Positions 1-7,872 of a stretch of DNA of 51,767 bases are shown in pieces. Each line of letters starts with the position of its first letter. The stretch's first letter is position 1. The notes below the pieces were generated by a model. It saw nothing but the letters and a program-made list of their open reading frames with translations, did not search any database and was not told the origin of the DNA. Source of the stretch: Candidatus Villigracilis proximus. GTDB taxonomy: Bacteria > Chloroflexota > Anaerolineae > Anaerolineales > Villigracilaceae. A program made the translations under genes and the position numbers. Location of the stretch: contig JADKBB010000026.1 of assembly GCA_016715195.1 (NCBI GenBank), positions 1 to 51,767 on the forward strand. The letters are read 5' to 3'.

Positions 1-1450
1 TGGCCTTGAGTGAAGGCATGTGGACGTACATCATGTGGCCGGCTTCGTAATATTCCATGCTGATATTTTTGCGCAGGGATGCATCGAGGCCGAGATGGTC
101 AACGGTGTATTCGGTGGCGGAGTAGGGCGTGCCGAGATCGTAGTAGCCATTGGCGACAAAGACCTTGAGATATTTATTGAAGGTCATCGAGCTTCGCAAA
201 GTTTCAGCGACATTCAGATATTGATTTTGGAAATAACTGTAAGACCATTGCATCCAAACTTTCTCACTGAGAATTTCATAGGGCGTGTCAACTTCAAATT
301 TCAATTCAGTGCGGATGTAATCGTTGAAGGCGGCAGTATACGGGCCGCTGACTTGTGCAAATAGCGGATCATACTCAGGAGTAGCGGTGACGCCGAGCCG
401 GTCAATGCCGGTGTAACGGCTGTCCAAACGCCCGACGGTTTTTCCACGCTCGCGCAGAAGTTCCTTGAAATAATGTTGATCGAGGATGCGCAGATCGGAG
501 CGTTGAATAAATTCCTGTGAGATGCCGGTGTAGCGCGAAAGTTTTTCCACAACACTGGCGCGGTCTTCGGGCGCAAGAGATGCGCCTTTGAGCAGAGCAG
601 TTGCGTATTCGCCTTTTGCAAATTCTTCGGCTTCTTTAAGCACAGTTTGCAGCGGCGCTTTGAAGTTTAATTTTCCGTGATACCAGGCGGTGGCGGTGTA
701 GGCGGGAAGGAAGAGAATATAGGGCAGGTCGTTGTTAAGATTGAAATCGATGGTAGTGAAATCGAGAACGGCAGAGATGAGGATCAGTCCGTTCAACAAC
801 ATGCCGTGACGATTCTGCAAATAGCCGGAGAGACCCGCGGCGCGTGTGGTGCCATAGGATTCGCCCGCGAGGAATTTCGGTGAAAGCCAACGGTTGTAAC
901 GTGTGGTGTACAAGCGGATAAAGTCACCGACTGATGCGATATCTTTTGTGAAGGTGTGCCACTCGGCAGATTTCTCACCGTCCACGGGGCGACTGAAGCC
1001 GGTGCTCATCGGGTCGATAAAAACGAGATCGGTGTCATCGAGAATGGAGTATTGATTGTCGGTCAATTTGAAGGGCGGCGGGGGCATTTCGCCTTCGTCG
1101 GTGAGCACCACGCGGCGCGGACCAAGCACGCCCATGTGCAGCCAAACGGACGAGGAGCCGGGTCCGCCGTTGAAGGAGAAGGTGATGGCGCGTTTGGATT
1201 TATCCTTCACGCCGTCTTTGGTGTAGGCGGTGAAGAAGATCTGCGCGCGCGGTTTTTCAACCTCGGCATCTTTTTCCTTGTCGTTGACTTCTTCCTTCAT
1301 CACCATTGTTCCAGTGGTGACGGTGTATTTAATTTCCTTGCCGCCAATTTTGATGGAATGTTTGGTGATGACAATGTTGTCTTTTGGTGCGGGCTTCTCT
1401 TCTTTCTTTTCGTCTTTTTTTTCTTCGGGTTTCTTGGGTTCAGTAGCCAT
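1..1450 (-). CDS. S10-family serine carboxypeptidase, C-terminus cut by window edge
   Basis: Secreted or cytoplasmic serine peptidase of the alpha/beta-hydrolase fold that removes C-terminal residues (family knowledge). The frame is open from the ATG at 1448-1450 to the left edge, giving 483 residues with no stop. The oxyanion-type motif FNGGPGSSS lies near residue 95. The nucleophile is Ser198 in GESYGT. The catalytic Asp438 is in NGYYDLGTP and the catalytic His472 in EAGHMMY, so the full triad is present and only the extreme C-terminus is missing. The first 20 residues are Lys/Glu/Pro-rich with no clear signal peptide, so the cellular site is uncertain. It is separated by about 260 bp from rsmI on the same strand. 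Long open frames on the opposite strand here are shadows. Confidence 0.9.
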   Translation of the reverse strand, partial: MATEPKKPEEKKDEKKEEKPAPKDNIVITKHSIKIGGKEIKYTVTTGTMVMKEEVNDKEKDAEVEKPRAQIFFTAYTKDGVKDKSKRAITFSFNGGPGSSSVWLHMGVLGPRRVVLTDEGEMPPPPFKLTDNQYSILDDTDLVFIDPMSTGFSRPVDGEKSAEWHTFTKDIASVGDFIRLYTTRYNRWLSPKFLAGESYGTTRAAGLSGYLQNRHGMLLNGLILISAVLDFTTIDFNLNNDLPYILFLPAYTATAWYHGKLNFKAPLQTVLKEAEEFAKGEYATALLKGASLAPEDRASVVEKLSRYTGISQEFIQRSDLRILDQHYFKELLRERGKTVGRLDSRYTGIDRLGVTATPEYDPLFAQVSGPYTAAFNDYIRTELKFEVDTPYEILSEKVWMQWSYSYFQNQYLNVAETLRSSMTFNKYLKVFVANGYYDLGTPYSATEYTVDHLGLDASLRKNISMEYYEAGHMMYVHMPSLKA

Positions 1451-1621
1451 GACTATTGCTCCTTATTTGTTTTGATTTGCTTAAGATTCACCATGATGAA
1501 CGGAGATACCCATACGGGCACAATGTAAACAGAGATTGTAAAAACGGAAAAAGTATTTTGCATAAATCCTATTTAACTCAACTTGCTACCCTTAGAACAA
1601 AGGCCTTGAAAAGATTTTTGA

Positions 1622-1687
1622 ACCGCAGAGGCGCCTAGCTCGCTGAGTTTTAATGGCTTTTTCTCTGTGCCCTCTGCGCCTCTGCGG
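1622..1687. repeat. Intergenic inverted repeat with exact 12-bp arms
   Basis: The arms CCGCAGAGGCGC (1622-1633) and GCGCCTCTGCGG (1676-1687) are exact reverse complements around a 42-bp loop. They lie in the 263-bp gap between rsmI and the carboxypeptidase. The stem has A/T-rich flanks, so it could end transcription of rsmI, but there is no clean T-tract. The phrase resembles dispersed intergenic repeats in other bacteria; this is an impression and was not searched. Nothing else was recognised in the gap. Confidence 0.5.
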
Positions 1688-1713
1688 TAAAAACTTTCAT
1701 GATGCAACTTCGG

Positions 1714-2538
1714 TTATTTATTTTGATTAATCAACGCGTACACTTCTTTTTTATTCCAGCCGCTTTGTTCGGCCAATTCAGATGAAATCTCTTTTGCTGA
1801 TTTGCCGGAGTTCAGTTCGGACTTGATCGCTTTCAGCAATTCGTCTTCCGTCCACAGGCTTCTTTCTTCTTTCATCTTTCCTTCGATCACCAGTGTAAAC
1901 TCGCCGCGTGGTTCTTTTGATTTGAAATAATCGAGGGCGCCGCTGGTTGATCCGCGCCAGAATTCTTCGTACATTTTTGTCATTTCGCGGGCAACGCAAA
2001 TGCGGCGGTTGCAGAGGGTGGAGAGAATGTCATCGAGTGCATCCACGACACGATGAGGAGATTCAAGAAAGATAAGGGTGTATGGCTGTTGGGAAATTTC
2101 TGTCAGCCGGGCGCGGCGGTCACTGGCTTTGTGCGGAAGGTAACCGAGATAGAGGAACGAGTCCGTAGGCAGGCCGGAGACTGTCAGGGCTGAGATGGGA
2201 GCCGAAGGACCGGGAACAGGCCGAACGTCGAAGCCTGATGCGAGGGCGGCTTGTACCAGTTCGTAGCCGGGGTCATTAATCGCGGGCGTTCCGGCATCCG
2301 AAACTAGAGCCACGTCTCCGCTGATGAGGGCTTCGAGGATGCGATCCAGTTTGTTTATTTTGTTGTGTTCAAAATAGCTGGTGAGCGGGGATTGAATATC
2401 AAAGTGTTTGAGCAAGATGCCGGTGTGACGTGTATCTTCTGCGGCGATGAGAACTGCTTCGCGCAGAATGCGCACCGCGCGCGGTGACATATCTTCAAGA
2501 TTTCCGATCGGTGTGGCAACTAAATAGAGGATTCCCAT
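1714..2538 (-). CDS. rsmI: 16S rRNA (cytidine1402-2'-O)-methyltransferase RsmI
   Basis: A 274-residue protein of normal length for RsmI, the SAM-dependent enzyme that 2'-O-methylates C1402 in the decoding centre of 16S rRNA. The N-terminus has the family signature VATPIGNLEDMSPRAV, followed by AAEDTRHTG, the SAM-loop segment VSDAGTPAINDPG and PVPGPSA. All are diagnostic of the tetrapyrrole-methylase fold in this family. The ATG at 2536-2538 starts directly on MGILYLVATPIGN and is the natural start. The kinase gene upstream ends in a strong terminator about 25 bp before this ATG, so rsmI is probably transcribed from its own promoter or by readthrough. Confidence 0.96.
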   Translation of the reverse strand: MGILYLVATPIGNLEDMSPRAVRILREAVLIAAEDTRHTGILLKHFDIQSPLTSYFEHNKINKLDRILEALISGDVALVSDAGTPAINDPGYELVQAALASGFDVRPVPGPSAPISALTVSGLPTDSFLYLGYLPHKASDRRARLTEISQQPYTLIFLESPHRVVDALDDILSTLCNRRICVAREMTKMYEEFWRGSTSGALDYFKSKEPRGEFTLVIEGKMKEERSLWTEDELLKAIKSELNSGKSAKEISSELAEQSGWNKKEVYALINQNK

Positions 2539-2562
2539 GCAGGTATTTTATCACCCCGACTT

Positions 2563-2593
2563 ATAAAAAAAGCCGGGCGCTTTCGCACCCGGC
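2563..2593 (-). terminator. Intrinsic terminator of the Ser/Thr kinase gene
   Basis: Read on the minus strand, arms GCCGGGTGC and GCGCCCGGC (2585-2593 and 2572-2580) pair along 9 bp with one G-U. They are closed by a GAAA tetraloop and followed by seven T. The hairpin lies just after the kinase stop codon and before the rsmI start. Confidence 0.9.
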
Positions 2594-2600
2594 CTGGTCT

Positions 2601-4076
2601 TTAAGGACAAGATCGTAAATCCACTTTGAAGATCGTACAACCTGCACCTTGCGGCGGTATAACCGCACAGCATTGATTGGCCGAGTCAAAGATGGAATCT
2701 GCGGCGCATTTGTTTAAGTCCGCGTTGGCGACGACGGGCGGCAGACAAACTTCCAGTTCATAGGAAAAGGCTTCCTTCCCCGTACAGGAAATAAGGGTGC
2801 TGGATTCCAGGGAACAACGCATATCAGGATTAAGGGGAGTAAACTTTGCGCCCTCAGGGATGGTGATAAAGGTATACGGTATCTTTTTCGTGCAGACTTT
2901 ATTGGTCTCATTGACTTTAGGGGTAGGAATGGTCCCCCCCGCTGCACAAGCCGGCGCAAAAGGAATGGCAGATGCTACAACCGCTTCAGTGGCTGGAACT
3001 TCAGTGGAAGTTAAAGCTTCAGTTGGAATTACAGTTGGAGCTTCGGTTGCAATTTCAGTCGGCACAAGGGTGGCTGTCGGCTGCGCTGTGGCAAACAATT
3101 GATTTCGCAGAAGGAAGAATCCGGCAACGACCACCAGCAAAATAACCCCCGCAACGATCAACCCGGTCATCCCGCGTGATGCGGCTGCGGGTTGAGAAGT
3201 TGTCTTATTGAATACACCTGAACGGAAGCCGGTGGTGGTGGAACCGGTAATGTTCCCTTCGTGCCCAAAAGCGATCAGGTTTAATTCCTTGGCCAATTCC
3301 ACTGCGCTGGCATAGCGTTTGTTTTTATCTTTTGCCAGAGCCGTTTTGATCAAATGATCCACATCAGAAGGCAGGCTGGGGAGAGTCTTTAGAATTTCAG
3401 GCACAGGTTCGGTGATGTGTTTGACCACCACACCCATCGGGGTATCTGCGTTATAGGGCTGCTGTCCGCTCAACATTTGATAGACGATCACGCCCAAGCC
3501 GTAGACGTCACTACGCGAATCCAATTCGCTGCCTTGCGCCTGTTCGGGACTCATGTAAGCGGGTGTGCCGATAATTCCACCGCCGGTCAGGCTGCCGGAT
3601 GATTCAGATAATTTGGCAATTCCAAAATCCGAGATGAATGGGTCGCCATTGTTATCGAACAAAATATTATCGGGTTTCAGGTCGCGGTGAATGATGCCTT
3701 TCTTATGAGCATAGGTAAGACCTTGCGCAACTTTTTCTATGATACGTGCGGCATCCTGAACTGAGAACTTGCCTTTTTCGATCCAACCGGCCAAAGAGCC
3801 GCCGGTCATAAAACGCATGACAAAGTAGGGCTGACCATCTTCATCCCCCACATCATACACAGGCACAATAGAAGGATGTTCCAAACCCGCCACCATCTTA
3901 ACTTCACGCTCAAAACGTGAGCGGAATTGCGGATCATGCATCATTTCACGCGGCAATACCTTGATCGCGACTTCACGTTCAAAGCTGGGGTCATAGGCAC
4001 GGTAGACCGTTGCCATACCTCCGCGACCGAGTTCGGATTTAATTTCGTAGCGACCTATTTTAGTTGGAGTAGCCAT
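2601..4076 (-). CDS. Membrane Ser/Thr protein kinase with cysteine-rich extracellular domain
   Basis: A eukaryotic-like (Hanks-type) kinase of 491 residues from the ATG at 4074-4076, which begins MATPTKIGRYEIKSELG. An in-frame start 51 bp upstream is less likely because the kinase fold begins right after this Met. Visible motifs: glycine loop GRGGMATVY (18-25), VAIK Lys39, HRDLKPDN (130-137), DFG (150-152) and GTPAYMSPEQ. After about residue 270 come a linker, one membrane helix (GLIVAGVILLVVVAGFFLL), a Thr/Pro-rich stretch, and an outer domain of about 100 residues with many cysteines, including a CC pair. PASTA repeats, common in this architecture, are absent. The kinase would signal from an outside cue to cytoplasmic targets; ligand and substrates are unknown. 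Confidence 0.9.
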   Translation of the reverse strand: MATPTKIGRYEIKSELGRGGMATVYRAYDPSFEREVAIKVLPREMMHDPQFRSRFEREVKMVAGLEHPSIVPVYDVGDEDGQPYFVMRFMTGGSLAGWIEKGKFSVQDAARIIEKVAQGLTYAHKKGIIHRDLKPDNILFDNNGDPFISDFGIAKLSESSGSLTGGGIIGTPAYMSPEQAQGSELDSRSDVYGLGVIVYQMLSGQQPYNADTPMGVVVKHITEPVPEILKTLPSLPSDVDHLIKTALAKDKNKRYASAVELAKELNLIAFGHEGNITGSTTTGFRSGVFNKTTSQPAAASRGMTGLIVAGVILLVVVAGFFLLRNQLFATAQPTATLVPTEIATEAPTVIPTEALTSTEVPATEAVVASAIPFAPACAAGGTIPTPKVNETNKVCTKKIPYTFITIPEGAKFTPLNPDMRCSLESSTLISCTGKEAFSYELEVCLPPVVANADLNKCAADSIFDSANQCCAVIPPQGAGCTIFKVDLRSCP

Positions 4077-4083
4077 ACGGGCA

Positions 4084-4113
4084 AGTATAAACGAGATGGA
4101 CATTTTGGCGCAA
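4084..4113 (-). promoter_or_regulatory. Candidate promoter for the Ser/Thr kinase, possibly leaderless
   Basis: On the minus strand TTGCGC (4108-4113), an 18-bp spacer and TATACT (4084-4089) precede the kinase ATG, which begins 7 bp after the -10 box. Transcription would start at or next to the ATG. No Shine-Dalgarno sequence precedes that ATG, which is consistent with leaderless translation. Confidence 0.4.
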
Positions 4114-4184
4114 GCAATGTCTGGCAAATGTCAGGATATTAATATGCACCCCATTTGTACTGTTTTACTCTTCAGGTAAAGCGC

Positions 4185-4802
4185 TTAGCGGTGGCTATTT
4201 AAAGCCTGAAAAGTTTGTAAAAGACTGATCAAAATATCATCTGTGAACGTATACATTTTACCGAAGGTCTCGGCGGTTTTCCCCGATGAAACATTCGCCT
4301 CCCGATATACTTTGATGACCGAATCGATCAGTGTGTTTCTAAAAAACAGAAAGGCCTGCGCTGCATCTACATAATTCAAGCTGTAGCGATGCGCGCGTGA
4401 AGCATATTCATAGCCAATGGCGTAGGCTTCGCTTTCGGCATCTGCGCCGTGGGTTGCCACATAGTTCATCAATCCGTGGAATAAGGAACGTGAACTCATG
4501 CGATATTGCGCGCGCGCATCCTCGTCCAATTTTTGATACCATGACTCTGCTTGCAAACGTCCCTCCGAAATTTGCATACGCACCGTTTTGATGACTTCCT
4601 GCATCATGTGTTCCGGTTCGATCTCACCCGACATCTGGTTTGATTCTGCCCAAAGAGAGAGTTCAACCTGCTTATAGCGGCGATGTCCGCCTTGTGTTTT
4701 GTGTGTAGGCAGCACACCCTTATCAGACCACAAACGTACTGTGCTGGGATGGACGCCCAGCACTTTAGCCGCACCGCTCAGAGAAAGCCATTTATCTGTC
4801 AT
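4185..4802 (-). CDS. MerR-type helix-turn-helix regulator with all-helical sensory domain
   Basis: A 205-residue protein. Residues 1-55 are a MerR/excisionase-like winged helix: LSLSGAAKVLGVHPSTVRLW, then a GG-H-R-R-Y wing. The rest (about 65-205) is predicted all-helical and similar in feel to RsbR-N or globin-like sensor domains, but I cannot assign the family. No cysteines of the CueR or SoxR metal type and no B12-binding DxHxxG motif are seen. The ATG at 4802 lies 3 bp after the stop of the PucC-like transporter gene, so the two are almost certainly co-transcribed and probably functionally paired. The regulator may control the transporter or respond to its substrate. A global role is also possible. 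Confidence 0.75.
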   Translation of the reverse strand: MTDKWLSLSGAAKVLGVHPSTVRLWSDKGVLPTHKTQGGHRRYKQVELSLWAESNQMSGEIEPEHMMQEVIKTVRMQISEGRLQAESWYQKLDEDARAQYRMSSRSLFHGLMNYVATHGADAESEAYAIGYEYASRAHRYSLNYVDAAQAFLFFRNTLIDSVIKVYREANVSSGKTAETFGKMYTFTDDILISLLQTFQALNSHR

Positions 4803-4805
4803 CCC

Positions 4806-6113
4806 TTATGATTCCGCGGTAAGCGCGATCTTTTCAACAAAGGATGGTTCCTGCACCTGTTTCCTAAACACGTTGACATCAATACGATAAAGCATGAATG
4901 CAGCAATTATGAGCATCAGCGCTTCAATGCCAAACACGACCAGATAGCCGCTCATGGCACGGCCTGTTATTTTTGTGGCCGCATCTGCGACAATCCCCGC
5001 AAGCAGCAGACCTGTCAAACGGGACATGCCATTGGAGAATCCCCAGGCGCCAATGTAGAGGCCGACCTTGCCAGGGACGGTCAGATCGAACATCAGAGAC
5101 AGATTGGCAACGGTTGAGATGCCCGTCCCAAAGCCGAGGAGCATGATGCCGATATAAAAGATGTTTAAGTTTCGCATCAATCCGCTGGCGATGATCAAAA
5201 GGAACCCAAATAGCGCACCGAGATTACCTGTCTGGGCGATTGTTTTCTTTGGAGCGCGTCCCTCAAGGATCGCGGCGACAATAAATGCGATCAGTGTGAA
5301 CACACCGCTAATGGACACAATCCGCGAGGTGGCTTCAAGCGTCATACCGAAGGCTTCGGCACCGAAGGGTTCGAGCAGCACATCCTGCCCGAGAATGGCA
5401 GCAAGCAATAAAAGCAAATATAGGAAGAAAATTCTGGCGACCGGATTTTCAAGGATGGCAGATGACATTTCTTTGATGGTGTATGTGTCAGATGCGGCGT
5501 TTGATGCGAAAATGCCCGAGCGTGGCTCAAGCTTGATGAGGCCGAGCAGGCCAAGGATTAAGGCGGAAACGGCGACGGTGTTAAACGCGCTGGTCAACAA
5601 TTCGGGTGTGTATGTGGGCACCATGCGGCTTAAGCTGACGCCAGTCGCAATTAATCCGATGACCATCATAAAAAACATGGTGGCAACTGTTTTGCCGCGT
5701 CCTTTTTCACCTGAAAGTTCCGAGGCAAGGGAAAGGTAGGAAACGGCGGAGAGGTTATAGCCCATGCCCCATGCGCCGAATGCGAATATGCCCGCAACAA
5801 GGCCGAGGCCAAAATTTTGATCCATTAAAACTGCGACCTGCGGCGAGATGACAAGGCCAAGCACGCAAAGCAGTAATCCAGCCAGGATGTAGGGCGTGCG
5901 ACGAAATCCGAAGATCGGGTGGCGGTCTGAGAATGAACCGATGGCGACTTGAATGGGAGAAAACAAATATGGAAACACCGCCAGAAGCGTGAAGATGGTT
6001 TTCGATATGTTGAGATCATAGATCATGACACGGTTGAGCGTGCTGTTGATCGGCACGAGGGTCATTGCCACGGCGACATGAATGAGTCCGAGCTGCAGGC
6101 GTTTGATGAGCAT
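4806..6113 (-). CDS. PucC/BCH2-family major facilitator transporter
   Basis: A 435-residue polytopic membrane protein with about 12 hydrophobic helices. The segments STLNRVMIYDL, YLFSPIQVAIGSFSDRHP and GFRRTPYILAG match the conserved N-terminal half of the PucC/BCH2 branch of the major facilitator superfamily. In phototrophs these proteins help assemble light-harvesting complexes or handle (bacterio)chlorophyll. Homologues also occur in non-phototrophs with unknown cargo. A Shine-Dalgarno AGGAAA sits 3 bp before the ATG at 6113. No other photosynthesis gene is visible in the window, so a pigment role is not supported locally. The neighbouring HutX-like and DtxR-like genes hint at tetrapyrrole or metal handling; this is inference. 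Confidence 0.85.
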   Translation of the reverse strand: MLIKRLQLGLIHVAVAMTLVPINSTLNRVMIYDLNISKTIFTLLAVFPYLFSPIQVAIGSFSDRHPIFGFRRTPYILAGLLLCVLGLVISPQVAVLMDQNFGLGLVAGIFAFGAWGMGYNLSAVSYLSLASELSGEKGRGKTVATMFFMMVIGLIATGVSLSRMVPTYTPELLTSAFNTVAVSALILGLLGLIKLEPRSGIFASNAASDTYTIKEMSSAILENPVARIFFLYLLLLLAAILGQDVLLEPFGAEAFGMTLEATSRIVSISGVFTLIAFIVAAILEGRAPKKTIAQTGNLGALFGFLLIIASGLMRNLNIFYIGIMLLGFGTGISTVANLSLMFDLTVPGKVGLYIGAWGFSNGMSRLTGLLLAGIVADAATKITGRAMSGYLVVFGIEALMLIIAAFMLYRIDVNVFRKQVQEPSFVEKIALTAES

Positions 6114-6210
6114 GGTTTCCTTTGGTGGAAATTAATGATTGCTTGCTAAACAAGTCGTAAAATTTCAGAAGACATATTATTTTGATCTGAAAAATAAAGC
6201 AGTATGCTGT

Positions 6211-6240
6211 AAAAACAGCAAGGGCGTTTTTCGCCCTTGC
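6211..6240 (-). terminator. Intrinsic terminator downstream of the hutX-like gene
   Basis: Read on the minus strand, 9-bp perfect arms GCAAGGGCG and CGCCCTTGC (6232-6240 and 6218-6226) enclose AAAAA and are followed by TGTTTTT. It separates the hutX-like gene from the PucC-MerR pair, which therefore needs its own promoter in 6114-6210. Confidence 0.85.
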
Positions 6241-6330
6241 TTATGAAGGCTAATTGTACTTTTTAGAGCAAATAGCACAATGTAGATTTGAGTAGAATTT
6301 TACTAGAGATTGGTGAGTGTCTAAATACGT

Positions 6331-6876
6331 TTATTGGTTTTTGATGAATTTTTTGATCAAATCACGATAGGTGTGTATAAGTTGCGAATCAGGATCTTTG
6401 CCGCCAAAGTTGAGGAATACTTTAAATGCAGCATTTCCACGGCGGTCAAAGAACTGAAAACTGAGTGACTCATGCCGGTCAAGATGGCTGGGCTTGCTAA
6501 ATGCAAAGACTGAAGCCAGCTCCCAACTGCGGATGTGCATATCAAGCGATTTGGTGCGAATATTCAGAAAACCATCCGTGTTGGTGAAGTTGCCAAATTG
6601 ACCAAAAGCTTCGATGGTTGTCGCTCCGTTTGAAACTATAACATGCACATTACCGAGTGTCTCAAATGCCCGAATGATCTCCTCCCAGCGGACAAAATCG
6701 AGTTCGTGGGCGATATCGCCTTCGAGCGAACGGATAATCTCCACTTCAGGGATGTTTAATTTTTGCGCCAGCATCAAAGTCATTTGTGAGCGGTCACTGT
6801 TGAAGGCATCGCGGATGATTTGCATCCGCTCTGTTGTGAGCATTTCAGCGGCGATCGTGGTTTCAGTTTGTAACAT
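6331..6876 (-). CDS. HutX/ChuX-like heme-utilisation protein
   Basis: A 181-residue cytoplasmic protein. ChuX/HutX-family proteins bind heme and pass it to degrading or storage proteins. Matching features are an N-terminal helical segment ending in IPEVEIIRSLEG, then RWEEIIRAFETLGNVHVIVSNG, a glycine-rich GFLNIR strand region, and the C-terminal signature ESLSFQFFDRRGNAAFKVFL. Length fits the family (about 160-190). The start is the ATG at 6874-6876, preceded by GGAG at an 8-bp spacing; a start 48 bp upstream lacks such a site. It is divergent from a DtxR-type regulator across 244 bp, which suggests metal-dependent control. Function rests on motif recognition only. Confidence 0.8.
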   Translation of the reverse strand: MLQTETTIAAEMLTTERMQIIRDAFNSDRSQMTLMLAQKLNIPEVEIIRSLEGDIAHELDFVRWEEIIRAFETLGNVHVIVSNGATTIEAFGQFGNFTNTDGFLNIRTKSLDMHIRSWELASVFAFSKPSHLDRHESLSFQFFDRRGNAAFKVFLNFGGKDPDSQLIHTYRDLIKKFIKNQ

Positions 6877-6906
6877 TTTATATTCTCCATTGTTAATAAG
6901 ATTTAT

Positions 6907-6958
6907 GATAAACAGTAGATCCAAAAAGATATTTCATCTTTGTTCATCGCTGTTTATC
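6907..6958. promoter_or_regulatory. Candidate operator: inverted GATAAACAG / CTGTTTATC pair
   Basis: Perfect 9-bp complementary arms at 6907-6915 and 6950-6958 lie 34 bp apart in the gap between the divergent hutX-like and dtxR-like genes, immediately upstream of the hutX-like ATG. They could be two half-sites for the DtxR-type protein. This is not a recognisable canonical DtxR box. Confidence 0.35.
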
Positions 6959-6986
6959 TCCGGTAAAAAAAATGGAAGCGTCAGGC

Positions 6987-7017
6987 TTGATCTACCTCCG
7001 ATGCCGTGTAGTATAAT
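6987..7017 (+). promoter_or_regulatory. Candidate promoter of the dtxR-like gene
   Basis: TTGATC (6987-6992), a 19-bp spacer and TATAAT (7012-7017) stand about 100 bp upstream of the dtxR-like ATG. The -10 is consensus, but the spacer is longer than ideal. Confidence 0.4.
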
Positions 7018-7120
7018 TTTTGCGAGAGCAATAATCTAGATATTTGTATTAAAATTTACATAAATCAAATTGCAACCTGTTTTCAACCTTATTGAAGATT
7101 TTGGAGTTCAAAAAAGTTTC

Positions 7121-7819
7121 ATGACAGTCAGTGCCGCAATGCAACGCTATGCCGCAGAAATTTACCGTCTGCAAGAAGACCATGAGCAGGTTTCACTTTC
7201 GCTTTTAGGTTCACATGTTGAATCCTCTGCGCAGGCGATATCGATCATGGTGAAACGCCTCAACAAAAGCGGATACCTGGTGCATGAACCCTATCGCGGT
7301 GTGCGCCTTACACCGGCAGGTGAAAAAATCGCGATGCCTGCCTTGCGCCGTCATCGATTAACTGAAGTTTTTCTGGTACAGATCATGAAATACGATTGGG
7401 CTGCGGCTCATGAACTTTCTGATGTATTTGAACGCGGTGTAAATGAGGAACTCGAAGAGCGTATGGATCATTTGACCGGCCACCCGACACGCTGCCCGCA
7501 TGGTGAACCGATCCCATCAAAAGCAGGCGTGATGCCTGTTGTAAAAGATATGCCGCTGATCGACGCCCCTTCCGGTTCAGACTGTATCATCAGCCGTGTG
7601 CGCACCCATAACATGGAAAAATTAAATTACATCGGAGAACTGGGTCTCGTACCGGGAACGCCTTTTCATCTATTAAGCTGTGCGCCATTTAAAGGTCCAC
7701 TGCGGCTGCAAATGAAACCGCAGGACCATGTCATCGGCTATGAATTGGCTGTTTCTCTCTGGGTGGAAGTCGCAAAGCAGGGAACCGGCAATAAACTTCT
7801 GCCCGGGAAAAACGCGTGA
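7121..7819 (+). CDS. DtxR/MntR-family metal-dependent transcriptional regulator
   Basis: A 232-residue repressor. Residues 1-65 form the winged helix (MTVSAAMQRYAAEIYRLQ, then SSAQAISIMVKRL and GYLVHEPYRGVRLT). Residues 65-140 form the metal-binding dimer domain, with RRHRLTEVFL, AHELSDVFERGV and TGHPTRCPHGEPIP, which carry the usual His/Glu/Cys ligands. About residues 155-230 are an SH3-like FeoA domain (YIGELGLVPGTPFHLL). The ATG at 7121 is chosen because it opens on the conserved family start; GGAG lies 14 bp upstream. A TTG at 7070 is possible but adds no conserved sequence. It probably senses Fe(II) or Mn(II) and controls the divergent hutX-like gene and itself. Confidence 0.9.
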   Translation: MTVSAAMQRYAAEIYRLQEDHEQVSLSLLGSHVESSAQAISIMVKRLNKSGYLVHEPYRGVRLTPAGEKIAMPALRRHRLTEVFLVQIMKYDWAAAHELSDVFERGVNEELEERMDHLTGHPTRCPHGEPIPSKAGVMPVVKDMPLIDAPSGSDCIISRVRTHNMEKLNYIGELGLVPGTPFHLLSCAPFKGPLRLQMKPQDHVIGYELAVSLWVEVAKQGTGNKLLPGKNA

Positions 7820-7823
7820 TCCA

Positions 7824-7872
7824 CGATACAAAAACTGCCCGGTCCAAAATTGACCCGGCAGTTTTTGTATCG
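7824..7872. terminator. Bidirectional terminator between dtxR-like and GT4 genes
   Basis: Long complementary arms (7824-7843 and 7853-7872, about 19 of 20 paired) contain internal A5 and T5 tracts and end converging genes from both sides. The GT4 stop codon begins at 7873, directly after the right arm. Confidence 0.85.

Noticed and set aside
956..1528. Long plus-strand open frame opposite the carboxypeptidase gene
   Set aside because: The minus strand carries a complete S10 triad and motifs across the same bases; the plus-strand translation has no family features and a low-complexity Phe-rich tail.
5161..5739. 192-codon plus-strand open frame
   Set aside because: It is the mirror of the PucC-like gene; composition is Arg/Ser/Pro-rich with no domain and no ribosome site.
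4806..6113. Evidence for photosynthesis from the PucC-like gene
   Set aside because: No reaction-centre, light-harvesting or bacteriochlorophyll synthesis genes are in the window, and PucC homologues occur in non-phototrophs.
7070..7120. Upstream TTG start for the DtxR-type regulator
   Set aside because: The extra 17 residues have no family match, and the conserved N-terminus begins at the ATG at 7121.
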